This document shows positions 20,856 to 29,608 of a stretch of 38,121 bases of DNA, piece by piece. The notes under the pieces are model-generated. The model saw nothing but the letters and a program-made list of their open reading frames with translations, had not been told where the DNA came from and searched no databases. Origin of the DNA: Actinomycetota bacterium (GTDB lineage Bacteria; Actinomycetota; Thermoleophilia; Gaiellales; Gaiellaceae); NCBI GenBank assembly GCA_013696805.1, contig JACCXX010000050.1, positions 1-38,121 of the forward strand, given 5' to 3'. A program made the translations under genes and the position numbers. Position 1 is the stretch's first letter; every line of letters starts with the position of its first letter.

Positions 20856-21584
20856 CTAGCTCTCTTCGACCTGCTGCTGTTCGCCGCCGCCATCGCCGTC
20901 GGCGGCTTCGCCCTCGGCGGTCGGCTCCCCGTCTTCGCCCTCGGGTGCCTCTTCGCCCTCGGCAAGCTCAGCGCCCTCCTCGAGCTCCTCTTCCTCGGGC
21001 TCGGGCTCGACGATCGCTGCCGGCACCTGAACAGAGGCGAGAACCGTTTCCTCGGGATCGTCGAGGTAGCTGACCCCCTCCTGGGCGGGCAAATCGACGA
21101 GACGGAGGCTGTCCCCGATGGCCATTCCGCTCACATCGAGCTCCAGGTGGTCGGGAATCTCCATCGGCAACGCCTCGACGTTGATCTCGCGGGTCACCTG
21201 AGAGAGCACGCCGCCCTCCTTGACGCCGGCGGCCTCGCCGACGAGCATGACGGACACCTGCGCTTGAATCGGCTGGTCGAGCCGCACCTCGTGCAAGTCG
21301 ATGTGCGACAGACGTCCGCTCGGGACATGCTGTTGGTAGTCCTTGAGGACAGACGGATGAGTCGTCTTCTGGCCGGCGAGCACAACGTCGAGGATGGCGT
21401 GCAGCCCGCTGTCACCGGATAGCACCCGCCGCAATTCGCGCTCGGGCACGGTGAACGCGTGCGGCGGCTTGCCGCGACCGTACAGAACGCCTGGGATCAG
21501 GCCTTCCCGGCGCAGACGGCGCGAGTCGGCAGAACCGCTCCCTTCGCGCTCCTTGACTTCCAGCTTGATTCGTTCACCTGCCAT
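20856..21584 (-). CDS. rplY: Ribosomal protein bL25 (Ctc form) with acidic C-terminal tail
   Basis: IKLEVKEREGSGSADSRRLRREGLIPGVLYGRGKPPHAFTVPERELRRVL..., VEALPMEIPDHLELDVSGMAIGDSLRLVDL; long EE/GE-rich tail. Confidence 0.95.
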   Translation of the reverse strand: MAGERIKLEVKEREGSGSADSRRLRREGLIPGVLYGRGKPPHAFTVPERELRRVLSGDSGLHAILDVVLAGQKTTHPSVLKDYQQHVPSGRLSHIDLHEVRLDQPIQAQVSVMLVGEAAGVKEGGVLSQVTREINVEALPMEIPDHLELDVSGMAIGDSLRLVDLPAQEGVSYLDDPEETVLASVQVPAAIVEPEPEEEELEEGAELAEGEEAPEGEDGEPTAEGEAADGDGGGEQQQVEES

Positions 21585-21614
21585 GACGGCGGGGAAGTCT
21601 AGCCAGAAGGGGCG

Positions 21615-21788
21615 CTACTTCTTGATGTGGAGGTCGATTCCGAGCAGAACGAGCGGCCAGAGAACGATTGCGAGCAAGGCCGATAGAACTTGCCGCAGGG
21701 TCTTCAGACGCTCGAAATAGTCGTACGAAGCGGCGATGGCAACACCGACGACGATGTAGATAAGGCCGATGAAGCTCGGTCGGAACAT
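21615..21788 (-). CDS. 57-aa small membrane protein, not in supplied ORF track
   Basis: My translation: MFRPSFIGLIYIVVGVAIAASYDYFERLKTLRQVLSALLAIVLWPLVLLGIDLHIKK*; ATG directly abuts prs stop; two hydrophobic helices. Confidence 0.7.
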   Translation of the reverse strand: MFRPSFIGLIYIVVGVAIAASYDYFERLKTLRQVLSALLAIVLWPLVLLGIDLHIKK

Positions 21789-22850
21789 CTAGAAGAGTTG
21801 GTTCTCCCCGCCGAAGATGGCCGAGACGGATTCGTCGGAAAAGACGTTCATGATCGTCTCGGCGAGGAGTGCCGAGACCGGCAGCACTGTCATGTTCTTG
21901 GGCTGCGCGGTGGGATCAATCGGGACGGTGTCCGTGACGACAATTCCGGTGATGTCCGAGTCGCCGAACCGTTCGAGCGCACCGCCGCAGAAGAGCCCAT
22001 GTGTCGCGAAGACCCAGACGTCGCCGACGCCGTGCTCTTTCAGAGCCTTCACGTTAGCGAGCAGGGTGCCGCCGGTCATGATGACGTCGTCGCCAAGGAC
22101 CGCCGTCTTACCGCGCACCCGCCCGGCGATCTCTGTGACAGCGACGGTGTCGTGCGCCGGTCGCGTCTTATGCATGATCGCGAAGTCGGCCTCGATCATC
22201 TCCGCGAAGCGGACGGCCATCTTTGCGCGCCCCGCGTCGGGCGAGACCGAGACGACTTGCTGCCCTGTGAGCCCAAGATCCCGAAAGTGGCGCGCGAAGA
22301 GCGGTAGCGCCGTCATGTGGTCGACCGGAACCGTAAAGAAGCCCTGAACCTGGCCTGCGTGGAGATCCATCGTAAGCACGCGATCGGCGCCGGCGAGCTG
22401 GAGCATGTCGGCGACGAGGCGCGCGGAGATCGGTTCACGCGGTTTGGCCTTGCGGTCCTGACGCGCGTAGGGGAAGAGAGGCATGACCGCGGTGATGCGC
22501 TTCGCCGACGCGAGCTTGGCCGCCTGGATCATGAAGAGCAGCTCCATGACGTTACGGTCGATTGGTTCGCAGCCGGTCTGGACGATGAAGGCGTCCGCGC
22601 CGCGAATCGACTCGCCGAAGCGGCAGTAGGTCTCGCCGTTCTCGAAAGTCTTCACCTCCACCTCGCCGAGCTCGACGCCCAAACGCTCGGCGATCCGCTG
22701 GGCGAGAGCCGGGTGCGAGCGGCCGGCGAAGACCATGAGGCGCTTCGACGGACCGCGCTCGATGAAGTGGCCCGGCACCGGCTCCGACCGTGGTTCGGAC
22801 GTCTCGAGCCCCGGAAGGGTGGGCAGCTCAATCCCGCTTTCGATCGTCAT
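21789..22850 (-). CDS. prs: Ribose-phosphate pyrophosphokinase
   Basis: KRLMVFAGRSHPALAQRIAERLGVELGEVEVKTFENGETYCRFGESIRGADAFIVQT...AVMPLFPYARQDRKAKPREPISARLVADMLQLAGADRVLTMDLHAGQVQGFF...VLGDDVIMTGGTL. N-terminal extension/start uncertain. Confidence 0.97.
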   Translation of the reverse strand: MTIESGIELPTLPGLETSEPRSEPVPGHFIERGPSKRLMVFAGRSHPALAQRIAERLGVELGEVEVKTFENGETYCRFGESIRGADAFIVQTGCEPIDRNVMELLFMIQAAKLASAKRITAVMPLFPYARQDRKAKPREPISARLVADMLQLAGADRVLTMDLHAGQVQGFFTVPVDHMTALPLFARHFRDLGLTGQQVVSVSPDAGRAKMAVRFAEMIEADFAIMHKTRPAHDTVAVTEIAGRVRGKTAVLGDDVIMTGGTLLANVKALKEHGVGDVWVFATHGLFCGGALERFGDSDITGIVVTDTVPIDPTAQPKNMTVLPVSALLAETIMNVFSDESVSAIFGGENQLF

Positions 22851-24150
22851 ACCCCTCCTTGTTGATCTGGCGCGAGCGCCCGAGGGCGAGCGCTCCGGGC
22901 GGGACGTTCTCGGTGACGACCGACCCGGCCGCAACCCAAGCATTGTCGCCAAGCGTGACCGGAGCAACGAACACATTCTGGCTCCCGGTGTGGACGTTGC
23001 GGCCGATCGTCGTCTTTTGCTTGCCGCTGCCCTTCTCAGGCCGGTAGTTGGCGGTGATGGCCCCCGCGCCGATGTTGGTGCCCTCGCCGATCTCGGCGTC
23101 GCCGATGTAGGAAAGGTGCGGCACCTTCGCACCTTCGCCGATGTGCGAGTTCTTGATCTCCACGAATGTCCCGGCCTTCGCGCCCGCCTCGAGCACGGTT
23201 CCGGGGCGAAGGTAACAGAACGGTCCGACCGTCGCGCCGGAGCCGATCTGCGCGTCGATCGCGACGGCATGCGGTCCGATCTCGGCTCTCGCGGCAACTC
23301 GCGTCTCGCCCCGGAGAATCGTGAACGGGTGGATCGTGGCATCGGGCTCGAGCGCGACGTCGGCGTCGATCCAGGTCGTGGCCGGGTCGACGATCGTCAC
23401 CCCGGCGAGCATGTGCTGCTCGTTGACCCGGTCGCGTAGGGCAGCGGCCGCGAGCGCCAGCTCCGCCCGCGTGTTCACGCCCTCGGCGGCGAGCGCCGGG
23501 TTGGCGACGTGCGCGGCGACGCGCTCACCGCCCGCGACGAGGTGCCGCACGGCATCGGTCAAATAGAGCTCGCCCTGCGCGTTCCCGGCTTCCAGCTTGT
23601 CGAGCGCGAGCCAGAGGCTCTCCGCGGCGAAGACGTAAATCGAAGAGTTGGCCTCCCCGATTCGCAGCTGCTCCTCGCTCGCGTCAACCGCCTCGACGAT
23701 CTCCCGAACCTCACCGTCCTCGCCCCGGACGATCCGTCCGTATGCACCCGGATCGTCGGGCTCGAAGGTCAGCACGGTCGCGGCGCTTTCGTCACGCCGG
23801 TGGGTCTCGACAAGCCCCTCCAGAAGCTCAGACGTGAGGAGCGGCGTGTCACCCGAGACGACCAGGACATCGCCGGCGAACCCGTCGAGCGCCTCGCGCG
23901 CGGAGACGAGAGCGTCGCCGGTGCCCCGTGGTTCGGCCTGTATCGCGACCTCGACGCCGTCGAATGCATCGCGGGTGTACGGCGAGCTGACGACGACGAG
24001 TGGGGCCGGTTCGAGGGCACGGGCCGCCTGGATCACCCAGTCGACCATGCGCCGGCCGAGCATCGGATGGAGGTGCTTGGGCGTTTCCGAGCGCATCCGG
24101 GTTCCGAGGCCACCGGCAAGGACGACAGCTGCGAGGTCGCGTGCGGTCAC
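22828..24150 (-). CDS. glmU: Bifunctional UDP-GlcNAc pyrophosphorylase / GlcN-1-P N-acetyltransferase
   Basis: AAVVLAGGLGTRMRSETPKHLHPMLGRRMVDWVI; left-handed beta helix repeats ...GTFVEIKNSHIGEGAKVPHLSYIGDAEIGEGTNIGAGAITANY. Confidence 0.97.
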   Translation of the reverse strand: MTARDLAAVVLAGGLGTRMRSETPKHLHPMLGRRMVDWVIQAARALEPAPLVVVSSPYTRDAFDGVEVAIQAEPRGTGDALVSAREALDGFAGDVLVVSGDTPLLTSELLEGLVETHRRDESAATVLTFEPDDPGAYGRIVRGEDGEVREIVEAVDASEEQLRIGEANSSIYVFAAESLWLALDKLEAGNAQGELYLTDAVRHLVAGGERVAAHVANPALAAEGVNTRAELALAAAALRDRVNEQHMLAGVTIVDPATTWIDADVALEPDATIHPFTILRGETRVAARAEIGPHAVAIDAQIGSGATVGPFCYLRPGTVLEAGAKAGTFVEIKNSHIGEGAKVPHLSYIGDAEIGEGTNIGAGAITANYRPEKGSGKQKTTIGRNVHTGSQNVFVAPVTLGDNAWVAAGSVVTENVPPGALALGRSRQINKEGYDDRKRD

Positions 24151-24167
24151 TGTGGGGAAGGGACGTG

Positions 24168-24238
24168 CTGGGGCGCCAGGATTCGAACCTGGGATCGCGG
24201 GACCAAAACCCGCTGCCTTACCACTTGGCTACGCCCCA
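24168..24238 (-). tRNA. tRNA-Gln (anticodon TTG)
   Basis: Minus strand TGGGGCGTAGCCAAGTGGTAAGGCAGCGGGTTTTGGTCCCGCGATCCCAGGTTCGAATCCTGGCGCCCCAG; all stems pair (TGGGGCG/CGCCCCA, GCGGG/CCCGC, CCAGG/CCTGG); TTCGAAT T-loop; CCA not encoded. Confidence 0.96.
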
Positions 24239-24271
24239 AAGATGACCGATCAGGTCCTAGTTTGCCACGAC

Positions 24272-24646
24272 CTAGCGGCGGTCGCCGAGGAGCACTAGCA
24301 GGGCAATGACCGCGATCACGGCGAGAACGGTGAACGCCAGGATCGTGGCCATGGTCAACAGAATCGGGACGAAGATCACCACCGCCTGGGAGGCGGCTCC
24401 GATCCAGGCCACCTGGCGGGCAGTGCCCGGCAGGCGGTCTCGGCCCCAGAAGTACCCGGCGATCAACGCGATCGCGATCACGATGGCGATGCTCCACGGG
24501 ATCACGTGGAAGACGATCAGGACGCCCTCGATCACCGCGATCCACAGCGCGAGCCGTATGCGGCGCTCGCGGAGCCAGCGCCCGCCTCTCGTGCTTCTGT
24601 GCTCGAGGACCTCGCTGCGCCCGAGCTCGGGCCTGCCGAAGGTCAT
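24272..24646 (-). CDS. Multi-TM membrane protein, unknown function (124 aa)
   Basis: RIRLALWIAVIEGVLIVFHVIPWSIAIVIAIALIAGYFWGRDRLPGTARQVAWIGAASQAVVIFVPILLTMATILAFTVLAVIAVIALLVLL. Confidence 0.85.
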   Translation of the reverse strand: MTFGRPELGRSEVLEHRSTRGGRWLRERRIRLALWIAVIEGVLIVFHVIPWSIAIVIAIALIAGYFWGRDRLPGTARQVAWIGAASQAVVIFVPILLTMATILAFTVLAVIAVIALLVLLGDRR

Positions 24647-24649
24647 GCC

Positions 24650-25468
24650 TCAACCGTACCAAGCCGGCACCGTGAGCCAGGTTTTTCCGAGCGAACGCAC
24701 GCTTCTCCTGGCAGCGACTGCATCGTCTCGCCCGGTGAAGAGGCCGTACACCGTGGGACCGGCGCCGCTGGCGTCGGCACGGAACGCGCCTCGCGCGCGC
24801 AGCTCGTCGGCGACCGGAGACGAGACGAGATCGTTGGGCGGCAGCGCGGCCAGGTCGCGCGGGCGCTCGACCTCCGCCAACGCTCGGCGCAGGGCTGCGC
24901 GCCGGTTCCGGAAGCCCTTCGCACCGGTGCGCTCGTCGAAGGCCGCATAGACCGCGGCGGTCGACGCCTTCTTCTGCCCGCGGGGAAGGACGAGCACGAC
25001 GTAGTAGTCCTGCGGCAGCTCGAGCGGCGAAAGCTCTGTGCCGTCACCCTCCCCGAGCTGGGGGCCACGCGTCAGGAAGAACGGGACATCGGCGCCGAGC
25101 CTCGCGGCGATCGCGGTCAACCGCTCGGGGGGCAGGGGGTCCGCCAAGGTGTCGTTCGCCAGTCGGAGCGCCGTCGCGGAATCAGAGCTACCGCCTCCGA
25201 GGCCGGCTGCGACCGGAATGCGCTTGGTGATCGTCGCTGCCCAGGCGGGTTGAACCCCGGCCGCCGCTGCGAGCGCGGCCAGCGCATCGCGGACGAGCGC
25301 GTCCTCGGCAAAGCCACGCACTTCGAGGCGGATCGCCGGCCGCAGTTCCACACGGTCCGCCAGATCGATCCGCTGGAGAATCGTGGCAACCTCGTGCTTG
25401 CCATCGGGCCTGGTCGCGCCGACCACGAGCGCGAGGTTGATTTTGGCCGTCGCGGGCCGCCGGTTCAC
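24650..25468 (-). CDS. ispE: 4-(cytidine 5'-diphospho)-2-C-methyl-D-erythritol kinase
   Basis: ATAKINLALVVGATRPDGKHEVATILQRIDLADRV, KRIPVAAGLGGGSSDSATAL; GTG start at 25468 in GTGA overlap with ksgA. Confidence 0.95.
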   Translation of the reverse strand: MNRRPATAKINLALVVGATRPDGKHEVATILQRIDLADRVELRPAIRLEVRGFAEDALVRDALAALAAAAGVQPAWAATITKRIPVAAGLGGGSSDSATALRLANDTLADPLPPERLTAIAARLGADVPFFLTRGPQLGEGDGTELSPLELPQDYYVVLVLPRGQKKASTAAVYAAFDERTGAKGFRNRRAALRRALAEVERPRDLAALPPNDLVSSPVADELRARGAFRADASGAGPTVYGLFTGRDDAVAARRSVRSLGKTWLTVPAWYG

Positions 25469-26247
25469 CGAAGTGCCTCGGCCAGCGCGGCGAACTCCTC
25501 GGGCTCGAGCGCCTCGGCCCGGGTCCCCGGGGGGCGGCCGATCGCACCAAGGGCCACGGCTGCTCTCTCGCGCTCGGCCAAGCCGCTGAGCTCGACTGAG
25601 TTCGGAAGGGTCTTCCGCCGGTGTGAGAAGCCGGCCTCGACTACTCGCTTTACGTGGGCGTAGTGGGCTGGGAGCTCGCGGCGCCGGAATGCAATGAGCG
25701 CCGAATCGACGTTGGGCGGCGGCTGAAAGACGGTGCGGGAAACCGGATGGAATCCGGTGCGCTCGGTGGCCAGCTGGACGAGGACGGATACCGCCCCGTA
25801 CGCCTTCGTCCCGGGACGCGCGAAGAACCGGTCGGCGACCTCGCGCTGAACCATGACCGTCCAGAGCTCGAGGCTCGGCAGCCCGTCCAGGCTCTCGACG
25901 ACGAGCGGCGTGGCGACGTTGTACGGCAGGTTGGCGACAAATTTTCCCGGCCGAGGTAGCAGCGCCGAGAGGTCGGTGCGCATCGCATCGCCGTAGACGA
26001 GGTCGACGTTGTTCCGGTCGTCGAGACGCTCGGTGAGGTGTGGCTCGAGCGAGCGGTCGAGCTCGACCGCGTGCACGTGGGCAACCCGGTCGGCGAGGTA
26101 CGTGGTCAAGACGCCGAGCCCGGGCCCAACCTCCAGCACGACGTTCTCGGCAGCGAGCTCGGCCAGGCGCGCGATGACCCCGAGAATGTTGTCGTCGACG
26201 AGGAAGTGCTGTCCGAGGTCTTTGTTCGGTGTCGGCGGCAGCGTCAC
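25465..26247 (-). CDS. ksgA: 16S rRNA dimethyladenosine transferase
   Basis: PNKDLGQHFLVDDNILGVIARLAEL...VVLEVGPGLGVLTTYLADR...FVANLPYNVATPLV...MVQREVADRFFARPGTKAYGAVSVLVQ. Confidence 0.97.
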   Translation of the reverse strand: MTLPPTPNKDLGQHFLVDDNILGVIARLAELAAENVVLEVGPGLGVLTTYLADRVAHVHAVELDRSLEPHLTERLDDRNNVDLVYGDAMRTDLSALLPRPGKFVANLPYNVATPLVVESLDGLPSLELWTVMVQREVADRFFARPGTKAYGAVSVLVQLATERTGFHPVSRTVFQPPPNVDSALIAFRRRELPAHYAHVKRVVEAGFSHRRKTLPNSVELSGLAERERAAVALGAIGRPPGTRAEALEPEEFAALAEALR

Positions 26248-26990
26248 GTGAGCGAGAAGGCGATCGAGGCGTTCGAGTCGATCTGTGCCGCGAGCTCGGC
26301 GGCGTCCTCTCCTCGGGCGGCGGCCAGCACCTCGACGGTGTGAATAACGTTGGCAGGCTCGTTCGGACGCCCCCGGCGCGGCTGCGGCGCGAGGTATGGA
26401 CTGTCGGTCTCGGCCAGGATTCGCTCGGCCGGAACGCGCGAGGCCGCCGACCGCAGGGCCTCGGCCTTCGGAAAGGTGACGTTTCCCGCGAACGAGACGT
26501 AGTACCCGCGATCGAGGGCCGCCTCGAGCAGCCCCGGCGACGAGAAGCAGTGCAGGACGACCGTCCCCTGGAACCCGGCCAGGACCCGCGCAGTCTCGTC
26601 ATCTGCGTCGCGGTTATGAATCACGACCGGCTTCCCAAGCTCGCTCGCCAGGTCGAGCTGGGCCTCGAACAGGCGGCGCTGACTGTCGGGCGCAGCGTGG
26701 TCGCGGAAGAAATCGAGGCCCGTCTCGCCCACCGCGACCGCCCTGTCGTGCGTGAAGAGCTCCCGGAGCTCGTCGATCCGGTCCGCCTCGCTCCCGCCCG
26801 CCTGATGCGGGTCGATACCGAGCGCCGCGAACACCTCATCGTGGCGGTCGGCGAGCGCGACCGCCTCGCGAGACGAGTCGATTCCGGTGCCGACCGTCAC
26901 TACGCGATCGACGCCGGCCTCGCGCGCTCGTCGCAGCAGCGCGGACGGCCGATCTGCGCACGCATCGAGGTGCGCGTGCGTATCGATCAA
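26244..26990 (-). CDS. tatD: TatD family DNase/hydrolase
   Basis: MIDTHAHLDACADRPSALLRRAREAGVDRVVTVG..., AVGETGLDFFRDHAAPDSQRRLFEAQL, LAETDSPYLAPQPRRGRPNEPANVIHTVE. Confidence 0.95.
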   Translation of the reverse strand: MIDTHAHLDACADRPSALLRRAREAGVDRVVTVGTGIDSSREAVALADRHDEVFAALGIDPHQAGGSEADRIDELRELFTHDRAVAVGETGLDFFRDHAAPDSQRRLFEAQLDLASELGKPVVIHNRDADDETARVLAGFQGTVVLHCFSSPGLLEAALDRGYYVSFAGNVTFPKAEALRSAASRVPAERILAETDSPYLAPQPRRGRPNEPANVIHTVEVLAAARGEDAAELAAQIDSNASIAFSLT

Positions 26991-28507
26991 GCGGCCGCGG
27001 TCGGAAGGTCGATGCGCGGGAAGAGCGGGTCGGCGGCCGCGATGCCCTCAGCGGGCTGCGCGCGGCTGGGCGCGACGAGCTCCCAAGCTAAGTCGGCGGG
27101 CTGTCGCAGGGCCGTCAGGATCCGCGCCGAGGTTTCGGGAAGAAACGAGGAGATGGCAACGGCAACCGCGCGCAGGCCGTCGGCCAGCTCGTAGAGCACC
27201 CGGTCGAGCTCGTCCGCTCGCGACTCATCCTTTGCGATTTCCCACGGCTTCGTCTGCTCGACGTGCCGGTTCAGCCCCCGGACGACGTCCCAGATCGAAT
27301 CGAGCGCACCCGTGAGGTCGTACTCGTCGAACCGGGCGGGCACCTCACGACCGATTCCCGCAACTGCCTCCGCGACCTCGCCCGAGCCACCTGAAGCGCC
27401 CAGCTTTCCGTCTCGAAACTTCGAGATGAGTGCAGTAAGCCTCGAAAGCAGGTTTCCGAGATCGTTGCCGAGCTCGCGCTCGTAGCGTTCATGGAGCTCC
27501 TCGACCGAGGCGTTTCCGTCCTGGCCGAACCGCGCCGCCCGAAACAGGTAGTACCGAAGGGCGTCGGCGCCATAGACGTCGACCAGGTCGAGCGGCTCGA
27601 TGACGTTGCCAAGCGACTTCGAGATCTTCCGCTGGTCGATCGTGAGATACCCGTGGACGAAGAGTTGCTTCGGAACCGGGTACCCCGCGGAGAGGAGCAA
27701 GGCGGGCCAGAAGACGCAGTGGAAACGGAGGATGTCCTTCGCGAGCAGGTGCCGGACCTCGGGCCAGTAGCGCTCGACGAGGTTCTCGCCCTCCCGCGCA
27801 TACGAGAGCGCACTCAGATAGTTGATGAGCGCGTCGACCCAGACGTAGGCGACCTGATCCGGTGCCCAGGGGAGCGGAACCCCCCAGGGCTGGCCCGCGC
27901 GGCTGATGCTGAAATCCTGCAGGCCCTGCTCGATGAAGCTCCGCGCCTCGTTGGCGCGAAACGTGGGCACGACGAAATCGGGCCGCTGCTCATAAAGCTC
28001 GAGCAGCCGGTTCTGATAAGCGGAGAGACGGAAGAAGTAATTCTGCTCCCGGATGTACTCGGGCTCAACCTCGTGTTCGGGGCACTTGCCGTCGACGAGC
28101 TCGGCTTCTGTCTTGAAGGCCTCGCAGCCGACGCAATAGAGCCCCTCATACGTTCCCTCGTAAATATCCCCGTTGTCGTAGACGCGCTGGAGGAAATCCT
28201 GGACGAACGCCTTGTGCCCCTCGTCGGTGGTGCGAATGAAGAAGTCGGGCTGGGCATCGATGCGCTCAGGAAGTGCGCGCCAATGCTCGACGATCTGGTC
28301 GGCGTACTCCTTGGGCGCGAGGCCCTGCTCCTCGGCCACGCGCGCCACCTTGGACGCGTGCTCGTCGGTTCCCGTGAGAAAAAAGGTCTCGTCGCCTCGC
28401 TGGCGGTGGTGGCGCACCAGGACGTCCGCCGCGATGGTCGTGTACGCATGACCGATGTGCGGCGTCGAATTGACGTAGTAGATGGGTGTCGTCACGTAGA
28501 AGCGCAT
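26987..28507 (-). CDS. metG: Methionyl-tRNA synthetase
   Basis: MRFYVTTPIYYVNSTPHIGHAYTTIAADVLVRHHRQRGDETFFLTGTDEHASKV...; KISKSLGN motif. Confidence 0.97.
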   Translation of the reverse strand: MRFYVTTPIYYVNSTPHIGHAYTTIAADVLVRHHRQRGDETFFLTGTDEHASKVARVAEEQGLAPKEYADQIVEHWRALPERIDAQPDFFIRTTDEGHKAFVQDFLQRVYDNGDIYEGTYEGLYCVGCEAFKTEAELVDGKCPEHEVEPEYIREQNYFFRLSAYQNRLLELYEQRPDFVVPTFRANEARSFIEQGLQDFSISRAGQPWGVPLPWAPDQVAYVWVDALINYLSALSYAREGENLVERYWPEVRHLLAKDILRFHCVFWPALLLSAGYPVPKQLFVHGYLTIDQRKISKSLGNVIEPLDLVDVYGADALRYYLFRAARFGQDGNASVEELHERYERELGNDLGNLLSRLTALISKFRDGKLGASGGSGEVAEAVAGIGREVPARFDEYDLTGALDSIWDVVRGLNRHVEQTKPWEIAKDESRADELDRVLYELADGLRAVAVAISSFLPETSARILTALRQPADLAWELVAPSRAQPAEGIAAADPLFPRIDLPTAAA

Positions 28508-29564
28508 CGCGATCAATGATAGGGCTGGCCGGCAGGCGCACCGGCAGGCGCACGAGCGTCCGACGACGGCTCAGGCCACGGAGCCCGAAGAGGACGAGCG
28601 CGGAGCCCATCGACAACCCCATCAGGAGTGTAAATCTGTCCCTCCGCGTGCCCGCCGAAGCGCGAACGGCGGTCTCGGGTCGTCGAGCTTCACGGCTGCG
28701 AGCGGCTGGGACAAGCTCTACGGGGGTTCGAACCGGTCGTCGAGCCGACAGGGGTTGACGCGCGTCCCGCGGCCCGCTCCACGTCGGTACCGCGACGGAA
28801 GGTCGGGTCCGGGCGCGCTCTCCTCGGGCTGCGGAGTCGGCTGAGCCCAGCGTCGCTACTCGCGGACGAATGGGAGCCACGCGCTCGGGGGCCGACCGGA
28901 GAACTGCAGATACCCGGGTGGGGCCTCGCACAGGCCGCGATCGCGAGCTTCCTCGTGTGATCGGAGGCGCAGTGCGAACGGGCGTCACGGCCACGCCCGT
29001 CGACCCTGCTGTGACCGCAGGCTGCGGAGTCGCCGGCCCTACCGGCACCAGCACCGGCACCGGCACCGGGGGCGGCTCGGTCTTTAGCGACCGCTCGGGT
29101 AGCAGGCTCAGTGGGTCGAGGTAGCCGTGAGGCTCCGCTGTGACCCGGATTCCGAGGTGCATGTATGGCTCGGCGTGCTCAACCTCTCCGCTCGGGCCAA
29201 CGGTGCCGACTGCCTCGCCCTCCTCGACCTGGGTGCCGACCCGGACGCCGATGGAACCGAGGTGGATGAGCGTAATCGAGTGGCCCTCCTCGGTGCGAAC
29301 CGTCACGCCGAGTCCCGCGTGCGGAACCGACCCGGCAAACGCGACCATTCCGCGCGCGGGTGCGCGCACGTCGGACCCCGAGGGCGCCCCGATGTCGACA
29401 CCACGGTGCTGTCCGCCCAGGTACGGATCGTCCTCAGCCGAGAACCCGGCGAGCACGGGACCGTCGACGGGCCAGCTCCAGGCACCGCCCGCCGGCGCGA
29501 AAGCAAGCGCACCCGCCACAGTCAGCACCATCACCGACACGCTGTTGCCAATTTTGGAAACCAC
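28266..29564 (-). CDS. M23 (LytM/lysostaphin-type) metallopeptidase with proline-rich linker and C-terminal TM; 3' end overlaps metG out of frame
   Basis: WSWPVDGPVLAGFSAEDDPYLGGQHRGVDIGAPSGSDVRAPARGMVAFAGSVPHAGLGVTVRTEEGHSITLIHLGSIGVRVGTQVEEGEAVGTVGPSGEVEHAEPYMHLGIR; TM LLMGLSMGSALVLFGLRGL. Start uncertain (GTG 29564 or an internal GTG/ATG); true 3' end may be near 28510. Confidence 0.8.
   Translation of the reverse strand: MVSKIGNSVSVMVLTVAGALAFAPAGGAWSWPVDGPVLAGFSAEDDPYLGGQHRGVDIGAPSGSDVRAPARGMVAFAGSVPHAGLGVTVRTEEGHSITLIHLGSIGVRVGTQVEEGEAVGTVGPSGEVEHAEPYMHLGIRVTAEPHGYLDPLSLLPERSLKTEPPPVPVPVLVPVGPATPQPAVTAGSTGVAVTPVRTAPPITRGSSRSRPVRGPTRVSAVLRSAPERVAPIRPRVATLGSADSAARGERARTRPSVAVPTWSGPRDARQPLSARRPVRTPVELVPAARSREARRPETAVRASAGTRRDRFTLLMGLSMGSALVLFGLRGLSRRRTLVRLPVRLPASPIIDRDALLRDDTHLLRQFDAAHRSCVHDHRGGRPGAPPPPARRRDLFSHGNRRARVQGGARGRGAGPRAQGVRRPDRRALARTS
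28530..28553. repeat. 12-bp tandem repeat x2
   Basis: CGGCAGGCGCAC CGGCAGGCGCAC, in frame in the M23 ORF (encodes VRLP VRLP). Confidence 0.85.
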
Positions 29565-29608
29565 GAGGCCGGCACGGTAACAGGGTGGTCGGCTGTTGTC
29601 AACTTTGG
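29542..29608. repeat. Imperfect direct repeat, 16 nt, 51-bp period, spanning M23 promoter region
   Basis: CTGTTGCCAATTTTGG (29542-29557) and CTGTTGTCAACTTTGG (29593-29608), 14/16 identical. Confidence 0.7.
29574..29602 (-). promoter_or_regulatory. Candidate housekeeping-sigma promoter for M23 peptidase gene
   Basis: Minus strand TTGACA-17 nt-TACCGT; perfect -35 consensus; directly downstream of rsmI stop. Confidence 0.6.

Noticed and set aside
24650-26602. 650-aa ORF spanning ispE and ksgA
   Set aside because: Only the C-terminal part from 25468 is IspE; the N-terminal part is out-of-frame Arg/Ser-rich translation of ksgA/tatD.
29040-29080. CACCGGCAC-type short tandem repeats as possible regulatory satellite
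   Set aside because: They encode the Pro/Val-rich linker (PPPVPVPVLVPVGP) of the M23 peptidase.
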